Shown: positions 34,945 to 43,776, numbered from the stretch's first letter. The stretch: DNA of 64,000 bases from Oscillospiraceae bacterium (GCA_031271865.1 JAISUW010000050.1:1-64000), one strand, 5' to 3'. Numbers and translations are program-made. The notes: generated from the sequence alone by a model not told the origin.

Positions 34945-35811
34945 ATGTCAGAAAAAGTCTTGCTCACGGCAGACTCTGCCGCCGACCTCATGCCTTCCCT
35001 GGAGGCAGCTTTCGGTGTGAAAACCATACCGCTCTACATCAACCTCAATGGCGAATCGCGCAAGGATATGCTGGAAATCACCCCGGAGGACATATTCCAA
35101 ACCCAGAAGGAACTGGGCGTGTTTCCGAAGACAAGCGCCATCCCGGTGGGGGAGTACCTGGAAGTGTTCCAAAGCTTGACGGAGGATGGCGGTACGGTAG
35201 TGCATATCGCCCTATCCTCCCTCTACTCCTCCTGCTACCGCAATGCCATGATTGCGGCGGAGGAGTTCCCCGGGAAAGTGTTCATTGTGGATTCCAGGCA
35301 CATCAGTGCGGGGATAGCCCTACTGTGCCGCCGCGCCGCCCTCTTGCGGGACAGCTGCAAACCCGCGCAAAGTATCGCCGATACCCTGGAGGCGTATAAG
35401 TACAAGATACACTTCTCCGCCATCGTGCATACGCTGGATTACCTTGCCGCCGGGGGGCGGTTTCCGGCGGTGGTGCGCTTGGGTGCCAATGCACTCAAAA
35501 TCCGGCCCGGGGTTACCTCCGACCCTGTGGCCGGCGTTATGCAGCAGGCCAAAAAGTACCGCGGCACCGTCCTCAACACCCAACTGGCGTGGATTGATGA
35601 TGTTGTGGCGGACTGCGCCCCGCGCATGAACAATGAATTCGCCATGCTTGTGCGCACACCTGACCTGCCGGACGAGATTTTTTCTGCCCTGGAGAACGCT
35701 GTGCGAGACTCCCTACTGGATTTGCAGACGCTCCATGCCGCGCCGATAGGCTGTATGATTGCCGCCAACTGCGGTCCGTTATGCGCAGGGTTTGCCTGGG
35801 AAGAAGAATAA
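34945..35811 (+). CDS. DegV family fatty-acid-binding protein
   Basis: 288 residues from the ATG at 34945, selected because TTGGAGGAAATT precedes it; the ORF-track start at 34891 has no such site. The N-terminus VLLTADSAADL is the family entry (a DS-x-A/D motif), followed by IPLYI and FPKTSAIPVGEYLEVF, HIALSSLYSSCYRNA and VDSRHISAGIALL, then a C-terminal lobe with LDYLAAGGRFP, all typical of DegV. Known members bind fatty acids; in Gram-positives the related FakB proteins present fatty acids to the FakA kinase. Whether this one serves FakA cannot be told, as no fakA is nearby. Confidence 0.88.
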   Translation: MSEKVLLTADSAADLMPSLEAAFGVKTIPLYINLNGESRKDMLEITPEDIFQTQKELGVFPKTSAIPVGEYLEVFQSLTEDGGTVVHIALSSLYSSCYRNAMIAAEEFPGKVFIVDSRHISAGIALLCRRAALLRDSCKPAQSIADTLEAYKYKIHFSAIVHTLDYLAAGGRFPAVVRLGANALKIRPGVTSDPVAGVMQQAKKYRGTVLNTQLAWIDDVVADCAPRMNNEFAMLVRTPDLPDEIFSALENAVRDSLLDLQTLHAAPIGCMIAANCGPLCAGFAWEEE

Positions 35812-35832
35812 GGGTGCGCATTGCGCACCCTT
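35810..35832. terminator. Bidirectional terminator between degV and the amino-acid ABC operon
   Basis: AAGGGTGCGC-ATT-GCGCACCCTT, ten perfect pairs, overlapping the stop of degV. T-rich on the minus side (TTATTCTTCTT) and TTTACGGTTT on the plus side, as fits two convergent genes. Confidence 0.75.
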
Positions 35833-35844
35833 TACGGTTTGAAC

Positions 35845-36603
35845 TCAAAGTATACTCGACAGAAACTGCCTTGTCCGCTCATTTTGCGGGGACTCGAAGA
35901 GTTGCTTGGGCGGTCCCTGCTCCGTGATTTGCCCGTCGCACATGAAGATGACGCGGTTGGCGGCTTCGCGGGCGAAACCCATTTCGTGCGTGACGACCAG
36001 CATGGTCATGCCGGAGCGTGCCAAGTCCTTCATAACGGCCAAAACTTCCCCGACCAACTCCGGGTCGAGGGCGGAGGTCGGCTCATCGAAGAGCATGACG
36101 CGCGGCTCCATGGCCAAGGCGCGGGCAATGGCAACACGCTGCTGCTGCCCGCCGGAGAGCTTGCCGGGGTAGGCATCTGCCTTTTCGGATAGTCCGACTT
36201 TAGCGAGCAGGTCACGGGCTTTGGCTTCCGCCTCGGCTTTGGATATGTTCTTCACATTGATGGGAGCCAGCATCAGGTTCTCCAGTACCGTCTTGTGCGG
36301 AAAGAGGTTGAAAGACTGAAAGACCATTCCCATCTCTAATAGGAGATTCTTGTAAGTCGTTGTATCTACTACGCTGACCGTGCGGCCTTTTTCCCGGTGG
36401 AGAAAAAGACTGTCGTCAATAAAGATTTTGCCGTCATGGATGTCTTCCAAGCCATTGAGGGCGCGCAAGAGGGTAGACTTCCCTGCACCGGACGGACCGA
36501 TGATGCAGATAACCTCCCCCTGCTCTACCGAGAAATCGATGTCCCGCAGGACGTGGAGGGAACCATAGTATTTGTTGACTTTCTCCGTGCGGATGATAGA
36601 CAT
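35845..36603 (-). CDS. Polar amino-acid ABC transporter ATPase (GlnQ/HisP type)
   Basis: 252 residues, start after AAGGAGGG. Walker [11 protein letters not shown]-loop in [20 protein letters not shown], signature [17 protein letters not shown], Walker [13 protein letters not shown], switch histidine in [14 protein letters not shown]: a complete PAAT-family ATPase. An insertion of about 15 residues after the first sheet region ([26 protein letters not shown]) is longer than in GlnQ. It is the third gene of a minus-strand transporter operon, 18 bases after the permease, and energises uptake of the amino acid bound by the product of 37418-38257. Confidence 0.9.
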   Translation of the reverse strand: MSIIRTEKVNKYYGSLHVLRDIDFSVEQGEVICIIGPSGAGKSTLLRALNGLEDIHDGKIFIDDSLFLHREKGRTVSVVDTTTYKNLLLEMGMVFQSFNLFPHKTVLENLMLAPINVKNISKAEAEAKARDLLAKVGLSEKADAYPGKLSGGQQQRVAIARALAMEPRVMLFDEPTSALDPELVGEVLAVMKDLARSGMTMLVVTHEMGFAREAANRVIFMCDGQITEQGPPKQLFESPQNERTRQFLSSIL

Positions 36604-36621
36604 AGGGCAGACCCTCCTTTC

Positions 36622-37335
36622 TCAGTCTTTCTTGGCCAGGCGTTTTTCCAGACGGTTGAATACGACCGTAAAGAATGCCGTCATAATTAGGTAGATAATC
36701 ATCGCGGGGATATAGACCATGGCACTCGCCTTGTTGGAGGCTATCATCTTCGTTTTGAACGTGAGATCCGTGAGGGCGATGATAGACACAAGGGAGGTAT
36801 CCTTGAGTACCATAACGAACTCGTTGCAGACAGGGGGGATCATGCGCCGGTAAGCCTGCGGGATAACTATCATGCGCATGGTCTGCCCGTAGGAGAGTCC
36901 CAGGGCATGGGAGGCCTCCAGTTGCCCTTTGGGGATAGACTGAATCGCCGCCCGGATAATCTCCGCCAGGTAAGCGGCGACGTTGAGCGTGAATGCCAAG
37001 AACGCCGCAAAGAATCGGCTCCGGATGGTGAATGCCGGCACCAATGACGGCAGTGTGTAGTAGATAAAGAAAAGCTGCATCAGGAGCGGTGTGCCGCGGA
37101 AGAAAAACACATACGCCGAGGATACTGCACGGATGGTACCGGTCAGGGCACGGCCGAAAAAGTCTATGACCGGGCGGCCGGTGTCGCGGTGAACGCGGGC
37201 TATCTTCCCTAAGGCAAGGAACACGCTCAGCACCAGTGCTGCGCAGACGGATGTTGCCGTCAGTTCCAGCGTGATGCCGGAGGCTTTCAGAAGCTCCGGT
37301 AGCCAGCCGATGATTTGCTCCAAGGATTCGCGCAT
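36622..37335 (-). CDS. Polar amino-acid ABC transporter permease (HisM/GlnP type)
   Basis: 237 residues. The N-terminal hydrophobic segments are followed by RGTPLLMQLFFIYYTLP, the family motif, and by YLAEIIRAAIQSIPKGQLEASHALGLSYGQTMRMIVIPQAYR, the EAA loop that docks on the ATPase. Inner-membrane component of the same transporter. A GGGGGA site precedes the ATG. Confidence 0.9.
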   Translation of the reverse strand: MRESLEQIIGWLPELLKASGITLELTATSVCAALVLSVFLALGKIARVHRDTGRPVIDFFGRALTGTIRAVSSAYVFFFRGTPLLMQLFFIYYTLPSLVPAFTIRSRFFAAFLAFTLNVAAYLAEIIRAAIQSIPKGQLEASHALGLSYGQTMRMIVIPQAYRRMIPPVCNEFVMVLKDTSLVSIIALTDLTFKTKMIASNKASAMVYIPAMIIYLIMTAFFTVVFNRLEKRLAKKD

Positions 37336-37365
37336 CTCAATCCCCCATATCGATTCAATTACGCA

Positions 37366-37394
37366 GCGGAGGCAGTCCTTGCAACTGCCTCCGC
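37366..37394. terminator. Intercistronic hairpin between binding-protein and permease genes
   Basis: Perfect 11-base stem GCGGAGGCAGT / ACTGCCTCCGC with a 7-base loop. There is no U tract in the direction of transcription, so it more likely stabilises or partly attenuates the message, as often seen after binding-protein genes. Confidence 0.6.
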
Positions 37395-37417
37395 AGCAGT
37401 TTTAACAAGCAGCTGCT

Positions 37418-38257
37418 TTAGGCAGCGGTAACAATGCAGAGTTGGTTGGCGACATAGGGCTCCGTGAGGATGTACTTCTCTTGGCGCTCCGGCGTGATGG
37501 AAACGGCGGAGATGATGCAGTCATACTGCCCTTTCTCAAGCCCGGCGAAGATGCCGTCCCAAGAGGTGTTGACAAACTCGACTTCCAGGCCGAGCAGCTC
37601 AGCGAGAGCCTTAGCGACATCCACATCAAAGCCGATGTATTCCGCACCGTCGTCCGTGGTGTATTCCATGGGCGGGTAGCCGACTTCCATGCCTACGGTA
37701 AGGACGCCGTCTTTCATGGTCTTGAACTCGGTCGGGATTGCCGGGGCTTCGGTCGGTGTACGCAGGTCGGCGGTGAAGTCGTCGCCGAAGTTATCCACGG
37801 CGATTTGGTTCATCTGCCCGCTGAAGTTTAGGGCATCCAACGCGGCTTCGATGGCTGCGGCAAGGTCTTCGCTGCCCTTGGCAAGGCAGATACCCATCGG
37901 CTCCGGCACATCAGAGAGCCAAGTGCGCACGAAGTCGGCACTGTCTTTGATGTAGTAAGCAGATACAACGCTGTCCACATAAACGGCATCCACGCGGCCG
38001 AGTTTGAGGTCGTCAAAACACTGCGTGACTTTCTCATACGGATAGACATCGATGGTGGCACCGGCGGCAATCATCTCATCGAGGCTGTCGGAGGCGGTGG
38101 TGGCGGTCTGGACGGAGATTTTGCGTCCCTCGAAATCGGCGGGGCTGCTGATAGGGGCGGCGTCGGGGGTGTCGGTTGCGGTGCTTTCACCGCAGGACGC
38201 GAACGCAAAGAGCATCGCGGCGGCGCAGAGGATGGAAAGGATACGCTTGGCTTTCAT
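37418..38257 (-). CDS. Amino-acid ABC transporter binding lipoprotein with circularly permuted lobes
   Basis: 279 residues from the ATG at 38257 (GGAGGAAT upstream; the 38293 start lacks a site). A lipoprotein signal ends in LFAFASC. The family (SBP_bac_3) normally runs lobe 1 (GTxxxYPPxEF, GFDVDLAxAIA, SxxPERxxxxxF) then lobe 2 (DLxGKKVGVQxGTT, GRVDAVxxD). Here the order is reversed: FEGRKISVQTATTASD and GRVDAVYVDS come first (residues about 45-105), and VGMEVGYPPMEY, IGFDVDVAKALAELLG and SAVSITPERQEKYILTEPYV come last (about 180-270). The protein ends at QLCIVTAA, the point where lobe 2 would normally begin. Cognate of the two downstream transporter genes. All motifs are kept, so it is probably functional. 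Confidence 0.85.
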   Translation of the reverse strand: MKAKRILSILCAAAMLFAFASCGESTATDTPDAAPISSPADFEGRKISVQTATTASDSLDEMIAAGATIDVYPYEKVTQCFDDLKLGRVDAVYVDSVVSAYYIKDSADFVRTWLSDVPEPMGICLAKGSEDLAAAIEAALDALNFSGQMNQIAVDNFGDDFTADLRTPTEAPAIPTEFKTMKDGVLTVGMEVGYPPMEYTTDDGAEYIGFDVDVAKALAELLGLEVEFVNTSWDGIFAGLEKGQYDCIISAVSITPERQEKYILTEPYVANQLCIVTAA

Positions 38258-38361
38258 CGGGATTCCTCCAATATTATTATAATGGGCGCACATGGGGGGA
38301 ACACGAGCCTCCTTTGTACGCCGTTGTACCCGGAAAACAGAGCTTGCCTTTTGTCATAAAA

Positions 38362-38390
38362 ATTATACTCTTTTCGCATAGTAAAGTCAA
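38362..38390 (-). promoter_or_regulatory. Promoter of the amino-acid ABC transporter operon
   Basis: Minus-strand TTGACT (38390-38385), 17-base spacer, TATAAT (38367-38362), about 105 bases before the start at 38257. Confidence 0.8.
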
Positions 38391-38422
38391 GGTTTTTTTG
38401 AAAAACATCCCGTTGTTGTAAA

Positions 38423-38473
38423 AATCATATTATAATAGTAATCACATTATAATAATAATCATATTATAAGAAA
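38423..38473. repeat. Three tandem 17-bp AT-rich repeats in a divergent intergenic region
   Basis: AATCATATTATAATAGT, AATCACATTATAATAAT and AATCATATTATAAGAAA follow one another without gaps. They lie in a 190-base AT-rich island between two divergent promoters, with two further TATTGTAA copies to the right. Confidence 0.7.
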
Positions 38474-38588
38474 TATAATATTTCTTTATTAATAATATTA
38501 TGTTTATTATCATATCAATGTATTTTACATTATTGTAAGATTTGTATTATTGTAAATATCACATTTTTGTTAATATCCCGTTTTACCC

Positions 38589-38617
38589 TTGCTTCTTTTT
38601 CCGGATTATGGTATACT
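38589..38617 (+). promoter_or_regulatory. Promoter of the amidohydrolase / RND operon
   Basis: TTGCTT, 17-base spacer, TGGTATACT (extended -10), 35 bases before the ATG at 38653. Confidence 0.7.
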
Positions 38618-38652
38618 TATGGTAACAAAAACAGACAGAAAGGGTTCACCCC

Positions 38653-39459
38653 ATGCCGAGTACCCCAAAGCCGTATATCATTGATGCGCATACGCATATC
38701 TATCCCGCAAAGATTGCCGCAAAGGCTACTGCGGCCGTCCATGCTTTTTATGACCTGCCTATGAGCTATGTCGGGTCTGTGGATATACTATTGGAGGAAG
38801 GCAGAGCCGCTGGCATTTCTCGGTTTGTGGTCTGTTCCGTGGCGACCACGCCGGCACAGATTGCCGCTGTAAACCGCTTCCTCTCCGCAGAGTGCGCCGC
38901 GCACCCGGAGTTCATCGGTCTGGGCGCCTTGCACCCGGCATCAGACAACCCGCAAGCAGACATTGACGACGCTGTCACCCGCGGCTTCCGCGGCTTCAAG
39001 CTCCACCCGGACTTCCAGGAGTTCGAGGCGGACAGTCCCGCGATGCTGGAAGTCTACCGACGCATCGCCGCCACCGGGTTACCGCTGCTCATCCATGCCG
39101 GCGACCCCCGCAAACCTTACTCCTCTCCAAACCGCATGGCAAATATCTGCAAAGCGGTACCCGACTTGACACTCATTGCCGCGCACTTCGGCGGTTGGCG
39201 TGAGTGGCACAGAACCTTGGATTGGCTCGGAGAATACCCGAACTGCGTGGTAGACACCTCCTCTTCCCTGACGGAAATAGAGCCGGAAACGGCCGCCGCA
39301 CTCGTCAACGGCTTCGGTGCCGACCGTGTGCTGTTCGCCACGGACTTCCCGATGTGGGATGCCGCTGAGGAACTGCAGCGGCTGCGCGCCCTGCATCTGC
39401 CGGAGGACACGCTGAAAAAACTCTACCACGCAAACGCAGAACGCATATTCAGAATCTAG
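38653..39459 (+). CDS. Amidohydrolase family (amidohydrolase-2) metal-dependent hydrolase
   Basis: 268 residues. Typical TIM-barrel metal ligands are visible: IDAHTHIYP (HxH, residues 11-13) at the first strand, FKLHPDF, LLIHAGDP, LIAAHFGGW and, near the end, VLFATDFPMW with the catalytic aspartate. Family members include decarboxylases and hydrolases such as ACMSD and relatives. The substrate cannot be inferred. No signal peptide: cytoplasmic. The RND transporter gene begins 55 bases downstream and may be co-transcribed. Confidence 0.85.
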   Translation: MPSTPKPYIIDAHTHIYPAKIAAKATAAVHAFYDLPMSYVGSVDILLEEGRAAGISRFVVCSVATTPAQIAAVNRFLSAECAAHPEFIGLGALHPASDNPQADIDDAVTRGFRGFKLHPDFQEFEADSPAMLEVYRRIAATGLPLLIHAGDPRKPYSSPNRMANICKAVPDLTLIAAHFGGWREWHRTLDWLGEYPNCVVDTSSSLTEIEPETAAALVNGFGADRVLFATDFPMWDAAEELQRLRALHLPEDTLKKLYHANAERIFRI

Positions 39460-39514
39460 TACAGTTATACGGACGTATTTGCTTGCCCTTTGAATGAAAA
39501 GGAGGAGCGCCCAT

Positions 39515-41641
39515 TTGCTTATCAAAACAGCCTCCTTAATTGCGAAGCACCCCAAGACAGTAGCTATCGTTGCGCTGCTGTTACTAATCCCTTGTGTATG
39601 GGGATATATGCGCACCGGAGTGAACTATGACCTGCTCTCCTATCTGCCTGCCGAGTTGAATTCCGTGCAGGGGGAGGAGGTGCTGGATCAGACTTTCGGT
39701 GTTGCGGCAAGCTCTATACTGATTCTTGAGGATTTGTCACCGAAAGATATGCAGGCGCTCAAAGCGCAAATCCGCACCGCCCCCGGCGTGAAGGACGTTA
39801 TTTGGTCGGACAGTATCATAGACTTAGGCTTTCCGACGGCGTACCTGCCGGAGGCTGTCAAAAGCATTCTCTATAGCGCTGACGGTTCCGCAACGCTGAT
39901 GCTCATCCGCCACGACGGTACCGCGGCCTCTGAAGACACGATGGAGTCCATCGCCGCTATCCGTAAACTCTTGAATGCGAAGTCCTACCTCAGCGGGATG
40001 TCCGCCATGCTCGCGGATATGAAAAGCTCCATCCTGCCGCAGGTGCCGATATATATGGCTGTAGCCGTTGCCCTTGCCTTGGCGGTGATGCTCTTGGCGA
40101 TGGACTCTTGGCTCACACCTTTCCTGCTGCTGTTGGCACTTTCTGCAGCGGTGCTGTATAATATGGGAACGAATCTCTTCCTAGGGGAGATTTCTTTCCT
40201 GACGCAGAGTGTGTCCGCCATATTGCAATTGGCTGTCACCATTGATTACTCCATTATCCTCTTGGATCGCTACAAAGAGGAACTCGGGTACAGCACCGAC
40301 CGCCGGGAAGCCATGGCAAAGGCTATCGCCACCACATTCACAGCCTTGGCGGGGAGTTCGCTGACCACGCTCTTCGGTTTCTTGGCGCTGTGCTTTATGC
40401 AGCTGACCCTTGGCTTTGATATAGGTTTTGTGATGGCCAAAGGTGTGGCGCTGGGTGTCCTTACCGTTGTTACTGTCCTGCCGGCACTGATTCTTCTTTT
40501 TGGGAAACACTTGGAACGCTACAGCCACAAGCCCTGCCTGCCGCACTTTGATAAGCTTAATACGTTCTTGCTGAAGCGCAGGAAAGTGCTGACGGTTGTG
40601 TTTTTTATACTCTTTATTCCCGCTTATATTCTGCAGGCGAATACAGAAAAGTATTACAGCATGGACCGGATGCTCCCGGCGGACTTTCCGTCGGTTGTGG
40701 GGCTGTCCAAGCTCAAGACCGACTTTCACATGGCGACGACGCACTTTATCATCGTGGATGACGCACTGCCGCCGGCAACGCTCGCCGCGCTTGCAAAAGA
40801 TATACAGGAGGTAGAAGGTATTACGTCTGTGCTGTCGCTGTATTCCTTTGCCGGTCCGGCTTTCCCGCAATCGATGATTCCGGAGCCGCTGCAAGGCATT
40901 ACGCAAAAGGAAGGCAAACAACTCATGCTCGTCAACAGTTCCTACGCCTCCGCTACAGAGGAGGTGAACACGCAGATAAAAACACTGCAGGAGCTCGTAT
41001 ATTCCGCCGACCCCGGCGGCATGGTGACGGGCGAGGGGGTACTCTACAAAGACCTCATTGAAACAGCCGACACGGACTTTCAGGTGACGGCGTTCATCTC
41101 CATAGCGGCTATCTTTGTGTTGATTTCCATTTTGTTCCAATCCCTTACACTGCCTGTGCTATTGGTGGGGATTATCGAACTGGCGATATTCATCAACTTG
41201 GCCATCTCCCGCCTCACGGGCTCGGAGATTCCTTTTATCGCACCCACCGTCATCAGTTGTATACAACTCGGCGCCACCGTGGACTATGCCATACTCCTCA
41301 CTACGCGCTATCGGGAAGAACTGCGGCACAACCTGAAAGCGGATGACGCTGTCCGGAAAGCCGCCAATGCCTCTTGCCGTTCCATCATGCAAAGCTGTAT
41401 GGTATTCTTTGTCGCAACCGTCGGCGTGTATGTCATCAGCGATATTCCCATCATACAATCGCTTTGCGTACTGCTGGCGCGGGGTGCGATTGTCAGCGGT
41501 ATTGTTATAATCGGTCTGCTCGCCCCGCTTCTGCGTTTCTTTGACCCGCTCATACGCAAGACCACGCGCAACTGGGATACAAGAGGCAAGAGGCATGAGG
41601 CAAGAAGCAAGAAAGCGGAGGGGATGCATCATGGTGTTTAG
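39515..41641 (+). CDS. RND/MMPL-family transporter
   Basis: 708 residues if started at the TTG at 39515, which has AGGAGG at a normal distance; the ATG at 39494 would place that site inside the gene. Two halves each consist of one membrane helix, a large external loop and about five further helices: first loop about residues 35-180 (SYLPAELNSVQG), second about 380-550. The membrane domains carry SVSAILQLAVTIDYSIILLDRY and TVISCIQLGATVDYAILLTTRYREE, the duplicated MMPL signature with acidic residues. Such proteins export lipids, siderophores or drugs using the proton gradient. The downstream lipoprotein gene overlaps its end by 11 bases, suggesting a common function. Confidence 0.85.
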   Translation: MLIKTASLIAKHPKTVAIVALLLLIPCVWGYMRTGVNYDLLSYLPAELNSVQGEEVLDQTFGVAASSILILEDLSPKDMQALKAQIRTAPGVKDVIWSDSIIDLGFPTAYLPEAVKSILYSADGSATLMLIRHDGTAASEDTMESIAAIRKLLNAKSYLSGMSAMLADMKSSILPQVPIYMAVAVALALAVMLLAMDSWLTPFLLLLALSAAVLYNMGTNLFLGEISFLTQSVSAILQLAVTIDYSIILLDRYKEELGYSTDRREAMAKAIATTFTALAGSSLTTLFGFLALCFMQLTLGFDIGFVMAKGVALGVLTVVTVLPALILLFGKHLERYSHKPCLPHFDKLNTFLLKRRKVLTVVFFILFIPAYILQANTEKYYSMDRMLPADFPSVVGLSKLKTDFHMATTHFIIVDDALPPATLAALAKDIQEVEGITSVLSLYSFAGPAFPQSMIPEPLQGITQKEGKQLMLVNSSYASATEEVNTQIKTLQELVYSADPGGMVTGEGVLYKDLIETADTDFQVTAFISIAAIFVLISILFQSLTLPVLLVGIIELAIFINLAISRLTGSEIPFIAPTVISCIQLGATVDYAILLTTRYREELRHNLKADDAVRKAANASCRSIMQSCMVFFVATVGVYVISDIPIIQSLCVLLARGAIVSGIVIIGLLAPLLRFFDPLIRKTTRNWDTRGKRHEARSKKAEGMHHGV

Positions 41642-43175
41642 GACAACGAAGCGAAAGAGGAACTGCTGCCTCCTGCTTCTTATGCTCAGCCTCCTCTTGA
41701 ACGCTTGCAGCGCCGGCACAGAGGCAACGCAGGAAGCTGAAACGACTGCACCGACAACGATCCCTCAGCTGCAGGCGTTTACCGATCCGCCCGGTCAACT
41801 CACCAAAACGGAAACCGTCTATGCGCACTTAGGTGCGGACGGTGCATTGGCGGACTCCCTTGTCACCGATTGGCTCCATACGGACAAAGCCGGAGTGCGC
41901 GTGGAGGACGTGAGTTCTCTCACCGACATCACGGACATGAAAGGCAACCATATACCCCTTCCGGAGGGCGATGCCCTTGTGTGGCATATGGACGAAACAG
42001 ATCTGTATTACAGCGGCACGACGCAGAAAGCCTTGCCGTTGGCGTTCCATATCCAATACACTTTAGACGGCGAAGAAATCACACCGCAGGACCTTGCCGG
42101 TAAAAGCGGCAGCCTGCGTATGGAAATTCAAATGGAGAATACGGACCGCCGCAAATTGGAGCTTGACGGCGAGAGTACGCTGCTCTCCCCGCCGATTCTG
42201 GCTGTCGGGACGCTCACTTTCCCGCATGAGGTCTTCTCCCAAGTTTCTCTGGACACAGGAACACTCATCAGCGACGGCAGCCGGGAGATTGGGCTGTTCT
42301 TCGGCATTCCCGGACTTGCACAGAGCCTTGGTATAAACGCTGCGGATATTTCGGACGAAAGCACCGTTTCCCTTCCCCTTGCGGAGAGTGTTACCATTAC
42401 CGCCCAGGTGACTGATTTTCGTATGGGCGGTATTATGATGGCAGGTCTGCCTTTGGCGGCTCTGAGCGGCACAAGCGGGGGAGCCAGCGCGGACGGCAGT
42501 CTGAATGGCATAACCGGCTTGCTGCAGAGCCTGCAAAAACCGTTGGAAGCCCTGAATAAAGACGGCACCCTTTTAAAACTCTTGGCGGACCCATCCCAAT
42601 TCACCGGGATGCTGTCCACCATGAGGCAAGCAATTTCCCTTTGGGAGAGCAACAGAGCCCTCTTAACCGCCGCCGGGAAGCACCTCACTGCCGAGAACGC
42701 ACAGGCACTCGGAGATCTCTTGGCGCAGTTGGATGCCGACAAAACCGCAAAGCTGCTGGAAGCGGTCGGTAACCCTGTAGTCAAAGCCCTTTACCCGGAC
42801 ATGGCCTCGCTGTTCTCCGCTTTGGAAGCCGCCGCGCCTTTCCTGACAGAGCTAATGACAGAACTCGACAAGCCGGAAATGCGTAAAGCCGTGGAGAACC
42901 TCCCGCAGACACTCAAGACCCTCGCCAACCTCAATAGCAGTCTATCGAAATATGACCAGCTCCTCAAAGCCATAGCTGCCATGCCGGAGATGAACTTCTC
43001 CCTGAAGCAAACCGATGCAGACACCCTCACCGAGCTTCTGGGAGATGCCCCCGGTTTGGTTGCGCGCCTTACGGAGTGGCTTCGCTTGGGTGCCTCCTAT
43101 CGGATTTTTACCGATGTGCCGGAAGGTGCGGCATCCTCGGTGCTGTTTATCTTTGAGGTAGCGGCGGTGGGGTAG
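41631..43175 (+). CDS. Lipoprotein of unknown function coupled to the RND transporter
   Basis: 514 residues from the ATG at 41631, which overlaps the transporter stop and is preceded by GGAGGGG. A basic start and LLLMLSLLLNAC form a lipoprotein signal with the lipid-bearing Cys near residue 25. Residues about 50-280 are rich in beta strands (TETVYAHLGADGALADSLVTDWL); residues about 290-450 are helical and probably coiled coil, with Leu-rich heptads. I do not recognise the family by name. Gene overlap with the exporter suggests an extracytoplasmic accessory, perhaps akin to the soluble partners of Gram-positive MMPL or YhgE/Pip-like systems; this is inference. Confidence 0.75.
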   Translation: MVFRTTKRKRNCCLLLLMLSLLLNACSAGTEATQEAETTAPTTIPQLQAFTDPPGQLTKTETVYAHLGADGALADSLVTDWLHTDKAGVRVEDVSSLTDITDMKGNHIPLPEGDALVWHMDETDLYYSGTTQKALPLAFHIQYTLDGEEITPQDLAGKSGSLRMEIQMENTDRRKLELDGESTLLSPPILAVGTLTFPHEVFSQVSLDTGTLISDGSREIGLFFGIPGLAQSLGINAADISDESTVSLPLAESVTITAQVTDFRMGGIMMAGLPLAALSGTSGGASADGSLNGITGLLQSLQKPLEALNKDGTLLKLLADPSQFTGMLSTMRQAISLWESNRALLTAAGKHLTAENAQALGDLLAQLDADKTAKLLEAVGNPVVKALYPDMASLFSALEAAAPFLTELMTELDKPEMRKAVENLPQTLKTLANLNSSLSKYDQLLKAIAAMPEMNFSLKQTDADTLTELLGDAPGLVARLTEWLRLGASYRIFTDVPEGAASSVLFIFEVAAVG

Positions 43176-43176
43176 G

Positions 43177-43215
43177 CGCTTCGCGAAGCGAGGCGGCGGT
43201 TCGCGAACCGCCGCC
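43177..43215. terminator. Two adjacent perfect palindromes between convergent genes
   Basis: CGCTTCGCGAAGCG (14 bases) is followed, one base on, by a 24-base perfect palindrome (GGCGGCGGTTCGCGAACCGCCGCC). They start right after the stop of the lipoprotein gene and precede the stop of the convergent small secreted protein gene. No T tract, so a terminator role is only likely. Confidence 0.55.
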
Positions 43216-43237
43216 GCGATGCATTGCCGGGCGTGAT

Positions 43238-43729
43238 TTATACAAACCAAAACCAAATCCAGCCGAAGAATAGGAAGAACTCCACCAAGTGATACCAAGC
43301 CCCCGGGCAATGCGTATAGCTATGCAGCGCTTCAATAGCGAGCTGAAAAGCCTCTTCTGATTCTGTTTCTATAGCGGGGTTGTCGTCAATTGCTTTCAGG
43401 GCAATAAAGAGTTGTTCCCCGTCTGCATCGGAAAGGCTCATGAGGTGCCGAAAGGCTTCCAGTCCAAAAGTTGCTTCGTTCGTCCCCAAGGATACCTTAG
43501 GAACGAGAAAGGAATAGAATAGGCTCACTAAAGGCATCGGAAACGGAATCGCTGACCATTCCGACTGCAAGAAAGCTTTGAATTCCTTCCAGTTGCTGAA
43601 ACCGATTGTAATGCCGTCTGGCGGTTCACTATACTCCGCATTCGCAGAAACAATTCCGGTACTTATTACACTAAAGACCAATAGTACACTCAACAATACG
43701 GACAGAATGCGCTTCAATGATGTCTTCAT
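43238..43729 (-). CDS. Small secreted protein of unknown function with FGWIW C-terminal tail
   Basis: 163 residues, start after AAAGGAG. A classic signal peptide occupies residues about 5-32 (ILSVLLSVLLVFSVISTGIVSANA). The mature part is short and helical with no recognised domain. The C-terminus is hydrophobic and aromatic (EFFLFFGWIWFWFV) and resembles that of the 3138-residue secreted protein (NFLFGWIWA). The shared tail may be an anchor or sorting signal. It has its own consensus promoter with a pair of direct repeats just upstream. Confidence 0.8.
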   Translation of the reverse strand: MKTSLKRILSVLLSVLLVFSVISTGIVSANAEYSEPPDGITIGFSNWKEFKAFLQSEWSAIPFPMPLVSLFYSFLVPKVSLGTNEATFGLEAFRHLMSLSDADGEQLFIALKAIDDNPAIETESEEAFQLAIEALHSYTHCPGAWYHLVEFFLFFGWIWFWFV

Positions 43730-43776
43730 TTTGGGAACTCCTTTGATAGAATAATATGAGATTTGGCAACTCCGGC

